DNA of 34,717 bases from a virus. A program made the position numbers and the translations under genes. The notes under the pieces are model-generated. The model had not been told where the DNA came from, searched no databases, and was given only the letters and a program-made list of their open reading frames with translations. The stretch spans positions 1 to 34,717 of the IMG/VR virus record IMGVR_UViG_3300043568_000917; one strand, 5' to 3'. Position 1 is the first letter of the stretch. Each line of letters opens with the position of its first letter. This document shows, piece after piece, positions 13,025-21,760 of the stretch.

Positions 13025-13281
13025 TCTTTTGGTAAATTTTCAATTTTATCAGTTAAATTCTTAGCAACGTAAACCCCAGCTACAATAAGGGCACAACCCC
13101 CAACTATTTCATACCAACTTTTATTCATTGCTCCGTCTGTAATTAAGGTAATACCCGAAGTGATTAATACACCACCGCCACCCATTTGGGTAACTCCTTT
13201 TACCATTACATTGGTATCACTTTTTTTTAGTGCTTTAATTACGGCTACTGGGTTTATTTTAAGTAAAAAATCTTTTAACAT
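13021..13281 (-). CDS. holin candidate 1, two membrane segments (86 aa)
   Basis: Hydrophobic segments at about 29-50 (containing GGGGVLITSGITLI) and 57-75 (YEIVGGCALIVAGVYV), with charged N-terminus and acidic C-terminus (KIENLPKE). Size and topology fit a class II-type holin, and the endolysin lies two genes downstream. The neighbour at 13286-13480 is a second candidate, so a holin/antiholin pair is possible. Confidence 0.6.
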   Translation of the reverse strand: MLKDFLLKINPVAVIKALKKSDTNVMVKGVTQMGGGGVLITSGITLITDGAMNKSWYEIVGGCALIVAGVYVAKNLTDKIENLPKE

Positions 13282-13285
13282 ATCT

Positions 13286-13480
13286 TTATTTTTTATTTTT
13301 TTTATAAAATTCGTGAATTTTGATGAAAATAGTTATAATTCCCAAAGTAATCCCGACAATGTAAGAAACCGCACTTAATTTTAAATTCGTTTCTAGGGTA
13401 ATTTCGCCAACGATAATCGACAGGAATGTGCCACCTCCTGTAATCTTTGTAACTAATATATCTTTAACATTTGTGTACAT
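13286..13480 (-). CDS. holin candidate 2, small membrane protein (64 aa)
   Basis: A first weakly hydrophobic region with GGGTFLSIIVGEI at 15-27 and a clear membrane segment at 37-54 (AVSYIVGITLGIITIFIK), with a strongly basic tail (FYKKNKK). The glycine triplet motif recurs in holin candidate 1, hinting at distant relationship. Sits in the lysis module. Confidence 0.6.
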   Translation of the reverse strand: MYTNVKDILVTKITGGGTFLSIIVGEITLETNLKLSAVSYIVGITLGIITIFIKIHEFYKKNKK

Positions 13481-13493
13481 GTATGCAAAACTA

Positions 13494-13910
13494 TTAAAAT
13501 TTGTTCAAATATGGTTTATTTCCGCAGTATTTTTTTCCTTTTCGCCAAACAATCAAAACAGTTTTAGCGCAATGATTTGGGTCAATCCAATCTAATAAGT
13601 TTGCAAGTAAATTTCCACATTTTGAAAGTGTTTCCGTGATTTGGTTTCTACCTAAAACGTAGCTAATTGTCTCGTCCTCATCCCCAAATTTATAACCATT
13701 TCGCTTTATCATTATAGCGTTAAATAAAGGTGCTAAAATAACATTACCTAATTGGTCGATAGATAAGGCAATAGTTAAAAAATAATGGCTTAAACGTGCC
13801 ATACTAAGGCGCAAAGTAAACAAGCCATGTAACCACCCAAATGGAAATAAAACCACTGCCAAAATTAGGGCAATTAAAAGCAAACCGATATTAGTTAGTA
13901 GTATTTTCAT
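13494..13910 (-). CDS. membrane protein of lysis region (138 aa)
   Basis: Residues 5-25 form a strong membrane segment (NIGLLLIALILAVVLFPFGW) and 38-66 are moderately hydrophobic. The C-terminal half is soluble with FGDEDETISYVLGRNQ and LLDWIDPNHCAKTVL, then basic KGKKYCGNK. I recall similar proteins in Bacteroidota phages with no known role. It could act in lysis (spanin- or antiholin-like) but nothing decisive is visible. ATG overlaps the stop of a 25-residue peptide gene. Confidence 0.7.
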   Translation of the reverse strand: MKILLTNIGLLLIALILAVVLFPFGWLHGLFTLRLSMARLSHYFLTIALSIDQLGNVILAPLFNAIMIKRNGYKFGDEDETISYVLGRNQITETLSKCGNLLANLLDWIDPNHCAKTVLIVWRKGKKYCGNKPYLNKF

Positions 13911-13984
13911 TTAGACACAAATAGATAAATAAAAATAATAAATAAGGCTAATTCCGCCCAACGTTCAATGTTAGTTTTCTGCAT
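13907..13984 (-). CDS. 25-residue single-pass membrane peptide
   Basis: ATG at 13984, TGA at 13909-13907. MQKTNIERWAEL is followed by a hydrophobic run LALFIIFIYLFVS. It starts 14 nt inside the gene upstream and its stop overlaps the next ATG (ATGA), closing the gap between two genes without spare bases. This context is the main evidence; a lysis-related or coupling role is inference. Confidence 0.6.
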   Translation of the reverse strand: MQKTNIERWAELALFIIFIYLFVSK

Positions 13985-14408
13985 GATTTACTGTTATTTC
14001 TAAATTAGGATAAGCATCAAATATTGCCTGATGTTCGGGTAAAATAGTATTCGCATAAAAATAAAGCTGTTCCCCCTCTTCATGCGTTTGCATATTCATA
14101 GCTTGTCGGTGCATTGCCAAACCTAATGCTATTTGTGGCTCGTTCATAGCACCCCAAACTACACCGCTTTTATTTTGCACTATTTGAATTGCTTTATCTT
14201 CTTCGTGCCAAAAGTTTAAATTAGGTAAATCTACAATATTTAAATTATTAACCCAATTAACATCAATGTTGGTATTTTGCAACACTTCTGCTTCGCTTAA
14301 ATACCATTGCCCACCCCTTTCAAATGGACTAAAAAAACTATTTGCATTAAACATTAAACCTTGTAAAATGTTTTTTTGCGTTTCTGTTATTATTGCACCT
14401 TTATACAT
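13971..14408 (-). CDS. hypothetical late protein (145 aa)
   Basis: Starts MYKGAIITETQKNILQGLMF. Acidic; contains GGQWYLSEAEVLQNTNIDVN and NKSGVVWGAMNEPQIALGLA. Lies directly downstream of two tail-fibre-type genes, overlapping the upstream one by 8 nt, so it may be a tail-fibre accessory or chaperone. No family is recognised. Confidence 0.65.
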   Translation of the reverse strand: MYKGAIITETQKNILQGLMFNANSFFSPFERGGQWYLSEAEVLQNTNIDVNWVNNLNIVDLPNLNFWHEEDKAIQIVQNKSGVVWGAMNEPQIALGLAMHRQAMNMQTHEEGEQLYFYANTILPEHQAIFDAYPNLEITVNHAEN

Positions 14409-15234
14409 TTCTACCTAATATTGTTTGATACGCTTGTACTATATCGTAAAATAACTCTTGCTCTACATTTGTCATTCCATTACCTACTGATGCAAATGCA
14501 CACTCTTTATTTGTGAACGTAAGCGGCGCATTGTTATTATTGTAACTACCTAAAAATATTGGCAATGTAGGTTTACTCAATGCTTGATTTACTGTATTTT
14601 GATTTAAAATTGTTTTATTTTTTATGAGTTGTCTAAGTGTATCGCTTTGAAAATTACCAGTAAATAAACCCCTACTATCAAGCGTCCCAGATACTGCTGG
14701 TTGATTAGAATTTGTGTTACCAACACCCGCCATACTTTGATTACCCTCATTTCTAATCCTTAAATATAAGACAGGAAATCCACCGCCAGGCATACTCCCA
14801 CCCATCACATACTCATTTGTAATTTGCGAATTAGTCCTTGAATAATAACTAAAATGTATATTATTCTCAATAATAGAAGATGGTGCAAAACCCGTAGTAG
14901 CATAAGCATTAACACCGTTAGGTAGTGCCCCATTTGCCGAGTGTGTCCAACCTCCGTTAAATGTTAATCTAAATAGCCCTGTATCTATAAGGTTATAACT
15001 ATGCTTTGTTGCATCCCCTCCAATCATTGGGTAAATAACATTAAACTTTCCGATTAGATTATTGTCAACCAATTCTTTAACCAAATAGCTTATAGCTTCC
15101 ATTTGGGTAGGGTCTGTAATATTTGCATCGCGTAAAAAATTATTCGCGTAGAAATACGGATTATACCCCATTAACCTATCCACCCCTATTTTCGGAATAG
15201 CAAAAGTTCCTAATTTCAATATTTGACTAGACAT
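14401..15234 (-). CDS. tail appendage/fibre-type protein (277 aa)
   Basis: The early segment ITDPTQMEAISYLVKELVDN, then GKFNVIYPMIGGDATKHSYN and LRLTFNGGWTHSANG-like text matches a pattern widespread in phage appendage proteins, where a helical hairpin precedes a lectin-like beta domain. The Asn/Gly-rich remainder (GNTNSNQPAVSG) fits a surface-exposed adhesin. Probably contributes to receptor binding. Overlaps the long fibre gene by 8 nt. Confidence 0.7.
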   Translation of the reverse strand: MSSQILKLGTFAIPKIGVDRLMGYNPYFYANNFLRDANITDPTQMEAISYLVKELVDNNLIGKFNVIYPMIGGDATKHSYNLIDTGLFRLTFNGGWTHSANGALPNGVNAYATTGFAPSSIIENNIHFSYYSRTNSQITNEYVMGGSMPGGGFPVLYLRIRNEGNQSMAGVGNTNSNQPAVSGTLDSRGLFTGNFQSDTLRQLIKNKTILNQNTVNQALSKPTLPIFLGSYNNNNAPLTFTNKECAFASVGNGMTNVEQELFYDIVQAYQTILGRNV

Positions 15235-17548
15235 AATGTATTTTTTTAACTGTTACAGAAATTGTTACATTCGCGCTATTCCACGACCCCGAACTAATAA
15301 ACAAGTTTTGCCCCGATGTATTACTGAAATATCTAGTTCCCAATGTAGCCACAACCGTAGTATTAGCACCCACAACTAAAGCATTAACTACTTGCGTACC
15401 TCCTGAACTACTACCCACGTTAACCGTAACACTATTAGCAGTTGTATTAATGATTAATATTTCATCAATCATAAACGTTGCTTTAAGATTACTAGCAACC
15501 CCATCAATACCAATTAAAGCAAGTTGTTTATTCGCTGTTATTCCTGTTTCTTTAAGGATGTTAAACGCTTCAATTCCTTCAAATTGAGTTATTTTATTAT
15601 CTTCTTTAAAGCCGATTAAATTCCCCTCCGTACCTGTTAAGTTAGTAGCATTTCCGTTTACATCGCCAACAGTTAAACGTTCGTGAGGTATTTTCAAATC
15701 CACCTCATCCGATAAATTTAAACCAAATCGGCTAGTATTTACATCCTTGGTAATGTTACTATCTAAACTAACAACTGTTTCACTGTTAATTGCATCATCA
15801 ACCGCCCCTAGAAAATCGGTAAATCGGATTTTTGAGCGTTTTGTTAGTGGTGTTGGATTAGTTCCTGTATATATTTGCGCCCCTCCGTCAGGTTGTGCAT
15901 TTTGCCATCTTTGATTAGCATTATTCCACGTTAATACATCATTGTTAGCCAATCCTGATATCTGAACTCTTTGGTCTGAATGCAAATCAGTTCCTTGCTC
16001 TGCTCTAACCATAAGTGTACCATTAGTAGCAGCGTGTATTACAAATGCTGTCGCTATCTTTAAATTAGGTGCTGTAGGCTCTGTTGCTGTTAATTGACCT
16101 GCAACTGTTGGACTTAACCATAACACATCGCCATCATTATAAGCGTTTGTATTGATTTGTCTAATTTTACCGTAGCTACATACCTGACCGTCTGCACCTA
16201 TAGCAATATTTTCTGCTGCTAAACCAATAAATAATCTACCTGCAATAGTGCCATTAGCAATCATTGGAGCAACTGTAATTCTACCACTTGCACCTAATGT
16301 ACCAGTAGCATATACAGCAGTGCCCTTGGTTATAATTGAAGCTGTATTATTCCTTACATGAACAAATGTATCTTGACCCATGTATAGAGTAGTGCCATCC
16401 ATTATAAGTTTAATGGTTTCTTCGTCAGCACTCCAACTTATTTCCCCCTGAGTACCTGTACCACCTCTTAATTGAACAACATCAGCAATAACATTACCTG
16501 TGACATCTACATTGCCAGTACCATTAATATCATTACCATTTAAGTCTAAATCACCTCCTAATTGTGGTGTGGTGTCTTCTATTACAGCTCCAATTTTAGT
16601 TGACACTTGATTATCAACATAGGCTTTATCAACCAAGCTTCTAACTGAAAAATTAGCGGAATAATCTGCATTATATTCTAACCCTTTTTTTGTTGCTCTT
16701 AAATCCTCAAAAATATTTCCATTCGCGCTGTTTAATTTTAAAACTCCAGTGCCTGTTTTTTCTAATATTGTTTCATCAGGAGAAAAATACAGTCTATTTC
16801 GCTTGGTATTTGCGTCCGAAATATCCGAAAGACTTAAAACTTCAAACTCATTCGGATTAATTCTTGTAATTACACCTATACCATTATTTTCAGCATCAAA
16901 AATAGCAGTACTCTGGTCAAATGTTTGGGAATTTAATTCTATATTCTCAAACCTTTCATTGCTGTTTTCTCCTACTGTAAAACTAGCGGAGTTATTAGCA
17001 TCATTTGTGACAATTTGGAATGTTCCATTTTCAGCGACTTGCAATTCTCGAATAGTATCCGAAATAATCAAATCGTTTGTACCTATATTTTCGGATTTTT
17101 TTAAGGAAACTAATATGTAATTGTCGCCACTAAATGAAGATTTGTGCAAAATATAAACCTCATCAGCTTCACAGGTAAATTGTGTAGGCTCTGTAATTAT
17201 TGAGCCGTCAGGCAAAGTAATATTTACACCTGTTTCGGGTTGTATTCCTATCCTACCCTTGACAGTAATCATATTGTTAGGTAAAGCTAAACCGCTGGGA
17301 ATTACTAATGTCCTAACATTAGCATTAGAATTTGTGATTAATTTACCCGCATCTTTATCCGTTAATTCATAACCTGAAATATACGTTGTAATATCAATGT
17401 AATTTGCGCCCAATACGTTTTTTAACGTAGAACCCTTAATTTTTGCGCTTTGATAACTCGAGCCAGTCCAGTAGTCAATGTCGTAGTAATCTTCATCGCC
17501 TATACTTGTGCGCTCTAATGGGTATTGATGTATTTTAATTCCAGCCAT
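15227..17548 (-). CDS. long tail fibre protein (773 aa)
   Basis: The N-terminus MAGIKIHQYPLERTSIGDED has the 'attachment' style of phage fibres; then low-complexity beta segments (LGGDLDLNGNDINGTGNVDV), a domain TKGTAVYATGTLGASGRITV common in phage fibres, the motif NGTLMVRAEQGTDLHSDQRV, and NNDVLTWNNANQRWQNAQ. These repeats build trimeric beta-structured fibres for host binding. It is preceded by large tail-tip proteins and followed by another appendage gene. Confidence 0.82.
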   Translation of the reverse strand: MAGIKIHQYPLERTSIGDEDYYDIDYWTGSSYQSAKIKGSTLKNVLGANYIDITTYISGYELTDKDAGKLITNSNANVRTLVIPSGLALPNNMITVKGRIGIQPETGVNITLPDGSIITEPTQFTCEADEVYILHKSSFSGDNYILVSLKKSENIGTNDLIISDTIRELQVAENGTFQIVTNDANNSASFTVGENSNERFENIELNSQTFDQSTAIFDAENNGIGVITRINPNEFEVLSLSDISDANTKRNRLYFSPDETILEKTGTGVLKLNSANGNIFEDLRATKKGLEYNADYSANFSVRSLVDKAYVDNQVSTKIGAVIEDTTPQLGGDLDLNGNDINGTGNVDVTGNVIADVVQLRGGTGTQGEISWSADEETIKLIMDGTTLYMGQDTFVHVRNNTASIITKGTAVYATGTLGASGRITVAPMIANGTIAGRLFIGLAAENIAIGADGQVCSYGKIRQINTNAYNDGDVLWLSPTVAGQLTATEPTAPNLKIATAFVIHAATNGTLMVRAEQGTDLHSDQRVQISGLANNDVLTWNNANQRWQNAQPDGGAQIYTGTNPTPLTKRSKIRFTDFLGAVDDAINSETVVSLDSNITKDVNTSRFGLNLSDEVDLKIPHERLTVGDVNGNATNLTGTEGNLIGFKEDNKITQFEGIEAFNILKETGITANKQLALIGIDGVASNLKATFMIDEILIINTTANSVTVNVGSSSGGTQVVNALVVGANTTVVATLGTRYFSNTSGQNLFISSGSWNSANVTISVTVKKIHYV

Positions 17549-19855
17549 TTAACTTAATATTTTTAGTTCGTTATCTGTTGTTTCTTTATCTATATTATCA
17601 GTTGTTTCCTTACTTACAATCACTATGTCATCATCTCCTTGCTTAATTTTAGCAGTGATTTTTACGTTTTTTACCGTAGATAATTTACTAGTATCAAAGT
17701 TACAAGAAAATTTTATAATATTTGTAGAAATTAAATCAAAATCTAAAAGTAAACCAGAGATTGGACGCAAAGGATTATTTATATTATTATCAAAATCAAT
17801 AAATGAAGATAACATCCACCTCGGCGAATTTTCAAAAGGCTCTACCGTAATTTGTCCCCAAATCTTTTGTAAATCCCAAACCCCTGAGTTAAGTGTATGT
17901 GTAGCCTCTATCCTTAACATTTCATTTTTAGGTACGTAATTTACCGTAGATAAATCCGATAGTTTTTTTAAAGTAATTACCGTATCTACGTTATCATTAG
18001 CATCGTAGTCGTTAATAGCTAAAGTATTGGAATGTTCAAAATTTAACCCGTTATCTAACAAAGTAATTGTTGCTCTTACCTCCCACGCTCCTGTATTTGC
18101 ATACGGAAACCAATTGTTGTTAAAATCAGGTGCAAAATCAGTATTTACACCGATTAAACTTTGCCAGTATTTCCAATTAATCAAAAACGGATAGTAAGCA
18201 GAAACCTCGTAACTTTCGCTGTCTTCAACACCTGTTAATTGTACAACTGCGTTTCTTTTTTCGCTGGTATTTAGCAACTCATTATTTATATTTTGAGTTT
18301 GATTGAGTAAGTATTTTCCCGTACTACTTTGATAAATTGCACTTGCAAAGCTAAAGTTTGCCTGTTGCAGTGTAAAACGTTCATCTGTAGTAGTGTTATA
18401 AGCTTCTATACGTACGTTTATATTTTCGTAGGTTGTTTTAAATTTCTCTAAATTAAACGTGCCATAATAAGCCAAATCGTCTTCAATGTCGGCTTCAAAA
18501 CCTGTTAAGTCGCCTGATACACTTGTTACATTTTGGGAGTGGTCTAAGTAACCGAAATCGCTATTCATTGTCAACACTCCCCCTGTTGGCATCTCCTTGC
18601 TTAATTGTTCCGAAAACACTAAATGATTTGTGTTGCCAACTTTCGCCCAAATGTAAAATAAACGGTCTTCATCCCTTGCATCAATGAACGATTGAAAAGC
18701 ACTATTAAAAGTAACCTCTAGTGTTACCGTTGCAATAGTTCCCACAACATCAATATCAAAAACAAGTACCTCCCATTCTGCACCAGCATTGTTATTTGAA
18801 GTATAGGTATTACCTACGGATATAACCGTAGTTGGTAACAAGTAACTTAACTTACTTTGGCTTGTAGGTTTATTCTTGTAATAGCTATCATCCGTAGAAA
18901 TATAAACCCCTCCTATTGCCAAATCGTCCACATCCGTACCGTTTAAATCCACCTCAAAAGACACGGTGTTTACCGTATTAAATTTAAGTTCGCTAATTGG
19001 TAACACAACGCTTCCACCAGTTGCAACACTTATATTATTCGCTTCATTAAACCAACCAGTATTCGCGCTTTCATCCAATACAAATTCAGCACGATTGAAA
19101 ACTTCATTATCTTTACTCGCCCATAAACCACGTACAAACACTTTCAAACAATCGGAAGTCGCAAACCAATCTTGATTAAATACACCCGAGTTTGCAAATT
19201 CTATACTAATTTCATATTGGTGGAAACCGTCCGCATTAGCGCCCAAATACTCAATTTCGGCATTATCTAAGAATTGCCCTGATTGATTACCAATTAAGAA
19301 ACCACCTTGCGCACCGCTAACAATTAAATCGTTTACTTGCCCGAAAAATATTTGTGTTTTTTCGCCGTCTATTAAACTTGCAGAACTACCAATTTGATTA
19401 TTTAATGCATGATTAAATTCTAGTAGTAAATCCGACCTCTTACGTGGCACACCTCCAACGCTTACAACTGGCACGACTTCCATAATTTCATTCGCCGAAA
19501 TGTCGTAAAATAACCCAGCCGACCAGCTATCAAGATTTAAATTTGTAGCTGTTACGCTTGTAACATTCGCGTGGTGTGTTGCACTTAACACCCCCGCACT
19601 CGTATATTTTCTAATACGTACAATGTCGCCTACTCTTATACCCTCAGATATCCAACTAACTGTTGGACTACTTAGAATATTCAAAATAGGGTCAAAACTA
19701 AACGGATTACCCTGTGTTGTAACTCGGATTAATTCCGATACTGTAAGTGTTAAAATGCTCGTATCTCCAGCATTACTAACGTACGTTGCACCGCTATAAC
19801 CATACGCGTTTGTATAGTTGTTATTTTCTATTAATATCGGCATATTTTTCTGCAA
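17549..19855 (-). CDS. large tail-tip/baseplate structural protein (768 aa)
   Basis: Starts MQKNMPILIENNNYTNAYGY (a start at 19843 is equally possible). Almost entirely beta-like with many Asn, Thr and Asp and repeated immunoglobulin-like textures (SVVLPISELKFNTVNTVSFE). Lies between the hub-like protein and the fibre. Size, position and composition support a tail-tip or central fibre role; no named domain is recognised. Confidence 0.7.
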   Translation of the reverse strand: MQKNMPILIENNNYTNAYGYSGATYVSNAGDTSILTLTVSELIRVTTQGNPFSFDPILNILSSPTVSWISEGIRVGDIVRIRKYTSAGVLSATHHANVTSVTATNLNLDSWSAGLFYDISANEIMEVVPVVSVGGVPRKRSDLLLEFNHALNNQIGSSASLIDGEKTQIFFGQVNDLIVSGAQGGFLIGNQSGQFLDNAEIEYLGANADGFHQYEISIEFANSGVFNQDWFATSDCLKVFVRGLWASKDNEVFNRAEFVLDESANTGWFNEANNISVATGGSVVLPISELKFNTVNTVSFEVDLNGTDVDDLAIGGVYISTDDSYYKNKPTSQSKLSYLLPTTVISVGNTYTSNNNAGAEWEVLVFDIDVVGTIATVTLEVTFNSAFQSFIDARDEDRLFYIWAKVGNTNHLVFSEQLSKEMPTGGVLTMNSDFGYLDHSQNVTSVSGDLTGFEADIEDDLAYYGTFNLEKFKTTYENINVRIEAYNTTTDERFTLQQANFSFASAIYQSSTGKYLLNQTQNINNELLNTSEKRNAVVQLTGVEDSESYEVSAYYPFLINWKYWQSLIGVNTDFAPDFNNNWFPYANTGAWEVRATITLLDNGLNFEHSNTLAINDYDANDNVDTVITLKKLSDLSTVNYVPKNEMLRIEATHTLNSGVWDLQKIWGQITVEPFENSPRWMLSSFIDFDNNINNPLRPISGLLLDFDLISTNIIKFSCNFDTSKLSTVKNVKITAKIKQGDDDIVIVSKETTDNIDKETTDNELKILS

Positions 19856-20045
19856 ATTTATTAATTCCTAAAAAATTCCCACTCTTAACCTCTCGCATCA
19901 TTTCGTTAATATCAATTTGATGCTGCTTTACTTTTTCGTAAACCTCTGGTGCTAACTTGCTGTAAGCTTCATTTTGTAGCTTTACTAATTGCTCCACATT
20001 CGCGCTTAAATTTTGCAAGTTTTTTGCAATTTCATCAATTCCCAT
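19821..20045 (-). CDS. small helical protein of the tail module (74 aa)
   Basis: MGIDEIAKNLQNLSANVEQL continues as an amphipathic helix with heptads (LVKLQNEAYSKLAPEVYEKV), then a second helix. Coiled-coil character suggests a small tail-assembly or structural adaptor. Its 3' end overlaps the large tail-tip gene by about 35 nt; it begins just after the hub-like gene. Confidence 0.7.
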   Translation of the reverse strand: MGIDEIAKNLQNLSANVEQLVKLQNEAYSKLAPEVYEKVKQHQIDINEMMREVKSGNFLGINKFAEKYADINRK

Positions 20046-20047
20046 AA

Positions 20048-21760
20048 TTAATCATTTATAGTTAATATTTCAACTTTACCCTCAGCATAATTAAACGGCT
20101 CTCGGTAGCTTATAACCGCTTGGCTTTGTTCATCCGTAAAACGTACGGTCAAAATCTCGCATAAAGCACCATTAATATAAGCAAAATTATTATCTAGCAA
20201 AGATATAAATTCCTGTGGATTTAATCGCATTGGCGCATCATTATACACCTTGTAACCATTTACATTAATTTCATTTATCTTGTGATAAAGATTGTAAATA
20301 TTACTAGCTTTTATCTTATCTACGTAGTTGCTCGGTTGTCTTCCATTAACGGCATACAAAACTTTAGTAACCCCAAAAAATTGGCTGCTAATTTGCGTAA
20401 CACCAAGGCGGTCTGTAATTAGTGAAGTAAAATTTAAATCTACTCCAAATAAACCGATTATACTATCTGCAAGTTGCAAAAATGTACGTCCAAAAATTTC
20501 GATATAACTTAGTTCATCCTTTCGAACACCCAAAGCAAATGGGATATTTACATCGTTAAAACCTCGAATACTTACCAAATCTTCATTAATTACATTCAAT
20601 GGCTCGGTGCTATATTCGGCATCCGTAGGGTCAAATTTATCTAAAGTGTGAGTATCTGCATAGTCAACTTGATAATGTATGTATGTACGCTTCCAAGCTT
20701 CCTCTGTGTTAAATCTATACTCATTTTGCCTATCCGATTGCAAATTTAAAGCTGGTAAAGTAGTGTTAGTAGTTATGTTCTTCCAATAATCCCTACGTTC
20801 AATTTGTACTACTCCATTTAACACCTTAGTTTTAGCATTAAACCACGTTTCAACTGCATTTATTAATTCCCCCAATGTGCTCACAGTATCTTGTGCAGTA
20901 GGGTATCCCTTTGTAAAGCTAAAGTTTAAATCGTTTTGAATAAAGTTAAATACGCTTCGTTTATCCTTAATTAACGGTACTGGCATAATGGTTAATTTAT
21001 CCCATGAATTAAGTAAATTGCTATCCAAAGTATAACCCAAATACTCACACCCTTTTTTTATTAATTCCTTAATCGTTGCACTTTTGTAATATCGAACTTT
21101 TGGAAATATTAATTCTTGTAATTGCCTTGCCAATTTGATTAAAGCAACGTAAATAGCCAAAGTATAAGCTAACTGGGCAACTACAGCAACGCTTAACGCT
21201 ATAATTTCGCCTAAAGGAGGAACAGGAACTAAGCTAACATTTGGTGTTACGGCTCTTATTAACTTTTCCGTTGCACTTACCAAATCCCTAGTTGCCTGTA
21301 TAGCTTCCCTAGTAAGTGAGTAGATAGCCAAAGACAAAGTTAACCCTATTTCAACTTGATTTTCTGGAATTATTAAGTAAGGCAAATTAATAAAGTTAAA
21401 ATTAACACCCTTTTTTGCCATTAATTCAAAGCTTAAACCCTCCGCGTTTTCAAAAAAATTATCAAAACCTTTGCGTTTTTTTATCTTTACTTCTACTTCA
21501 AAATCTCGGATAGCAAAACTTTCAGTTAAATCCACGTAATAATCAAGCTGTATATTACCAACTTCCAATGTGTACGGAATACCCTCGAAAACTCCTTGTG
21601 TGGCTACGTGTTGCATGATTATATCCCTTGCTTCACGTGGCAAAACAATTGTATCCGTATCCACTTGCAACATTTCGGGATTGCCTGTATAATCCGTAAT
21701 CAATCCAATTTCAAGAACATTTCGGGGTGCTACTCCAACCCCGTTTAAATAGTGTTTCAT
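20048..21760 (-). CDS. tail hub/distal tail-type protein with internal hydrophobic region (570 aa)
   Basis: The N-terminal 130 residues are beta-rich (MKHYLNGVGVAPRNVLEIGL). A long hydrophobic stretch lies at about 180-225 (VPPLGEIIALSVAVVAQLAY, TLAIYVALIKLARQL), which could enter a membrane during DNA delivery. Then a beta-rich half with YPTAQDTVSTLGELINAVET. Directly downstream of the tape measure gene (1-nt overlap), the position of distal tail and hub proteins. Family not identified. Confidence 0.7.
   Translation of the reverse strand: MKHYLNGVGVAPRNVLEIGLITDYTGNPEMLQVDTDTIVLPREARDIIMQHVATQGVFEGIPYTLEVGNIQLDYYVDLTESFAIRDFEVEVKIKKRKGFDNFFENAEGLSFELMAKKGVNFNFINLPYLIIPENQVEIGLTLSLAIYSLTREAIQATRDLVSATEKLIRAVTPNVSLVPVPPLGEIIALSVAVVAQLAYTLAIYVALIKLARQLQELIFPKVRYYKSATIKELIKKGCEYLGYTLDSNLLNSWDKLTIMPVPLIKDKRSVFNFIQNDLNFSFTKGYPTAQDTVSTLGELINAVETWFNAKTKVLNGVVQIERRDYWKNITTNTTLPALNLQSDRQNEYRFNTEEAWKRTYIHYQVDYADTHTLDKFDPTDAEYSTEPLNVINEDLVSIRGFNDVNIPFALGVRKDELSYIEIFGRTFLQLADSIIGLFGVDLNFTSLITDRLGVTQISSQFFGVTKVLYAVNGRQPSNYVDKIKASNIYNLYHKINEINVNGYKVYNDAPMRLNPQEFISLLDNNFAYINGALCEILTVRFTDEQSQAVISYREPFNYAEGKVEILTIND

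Noticed and set aside
13486-13493. TAnnTTTG match between holin candidate 2 and the membrane protein gene
   Set aside because: Such 8-mers are frequent in AT-rich DNA and no upstream element or leader supports it.
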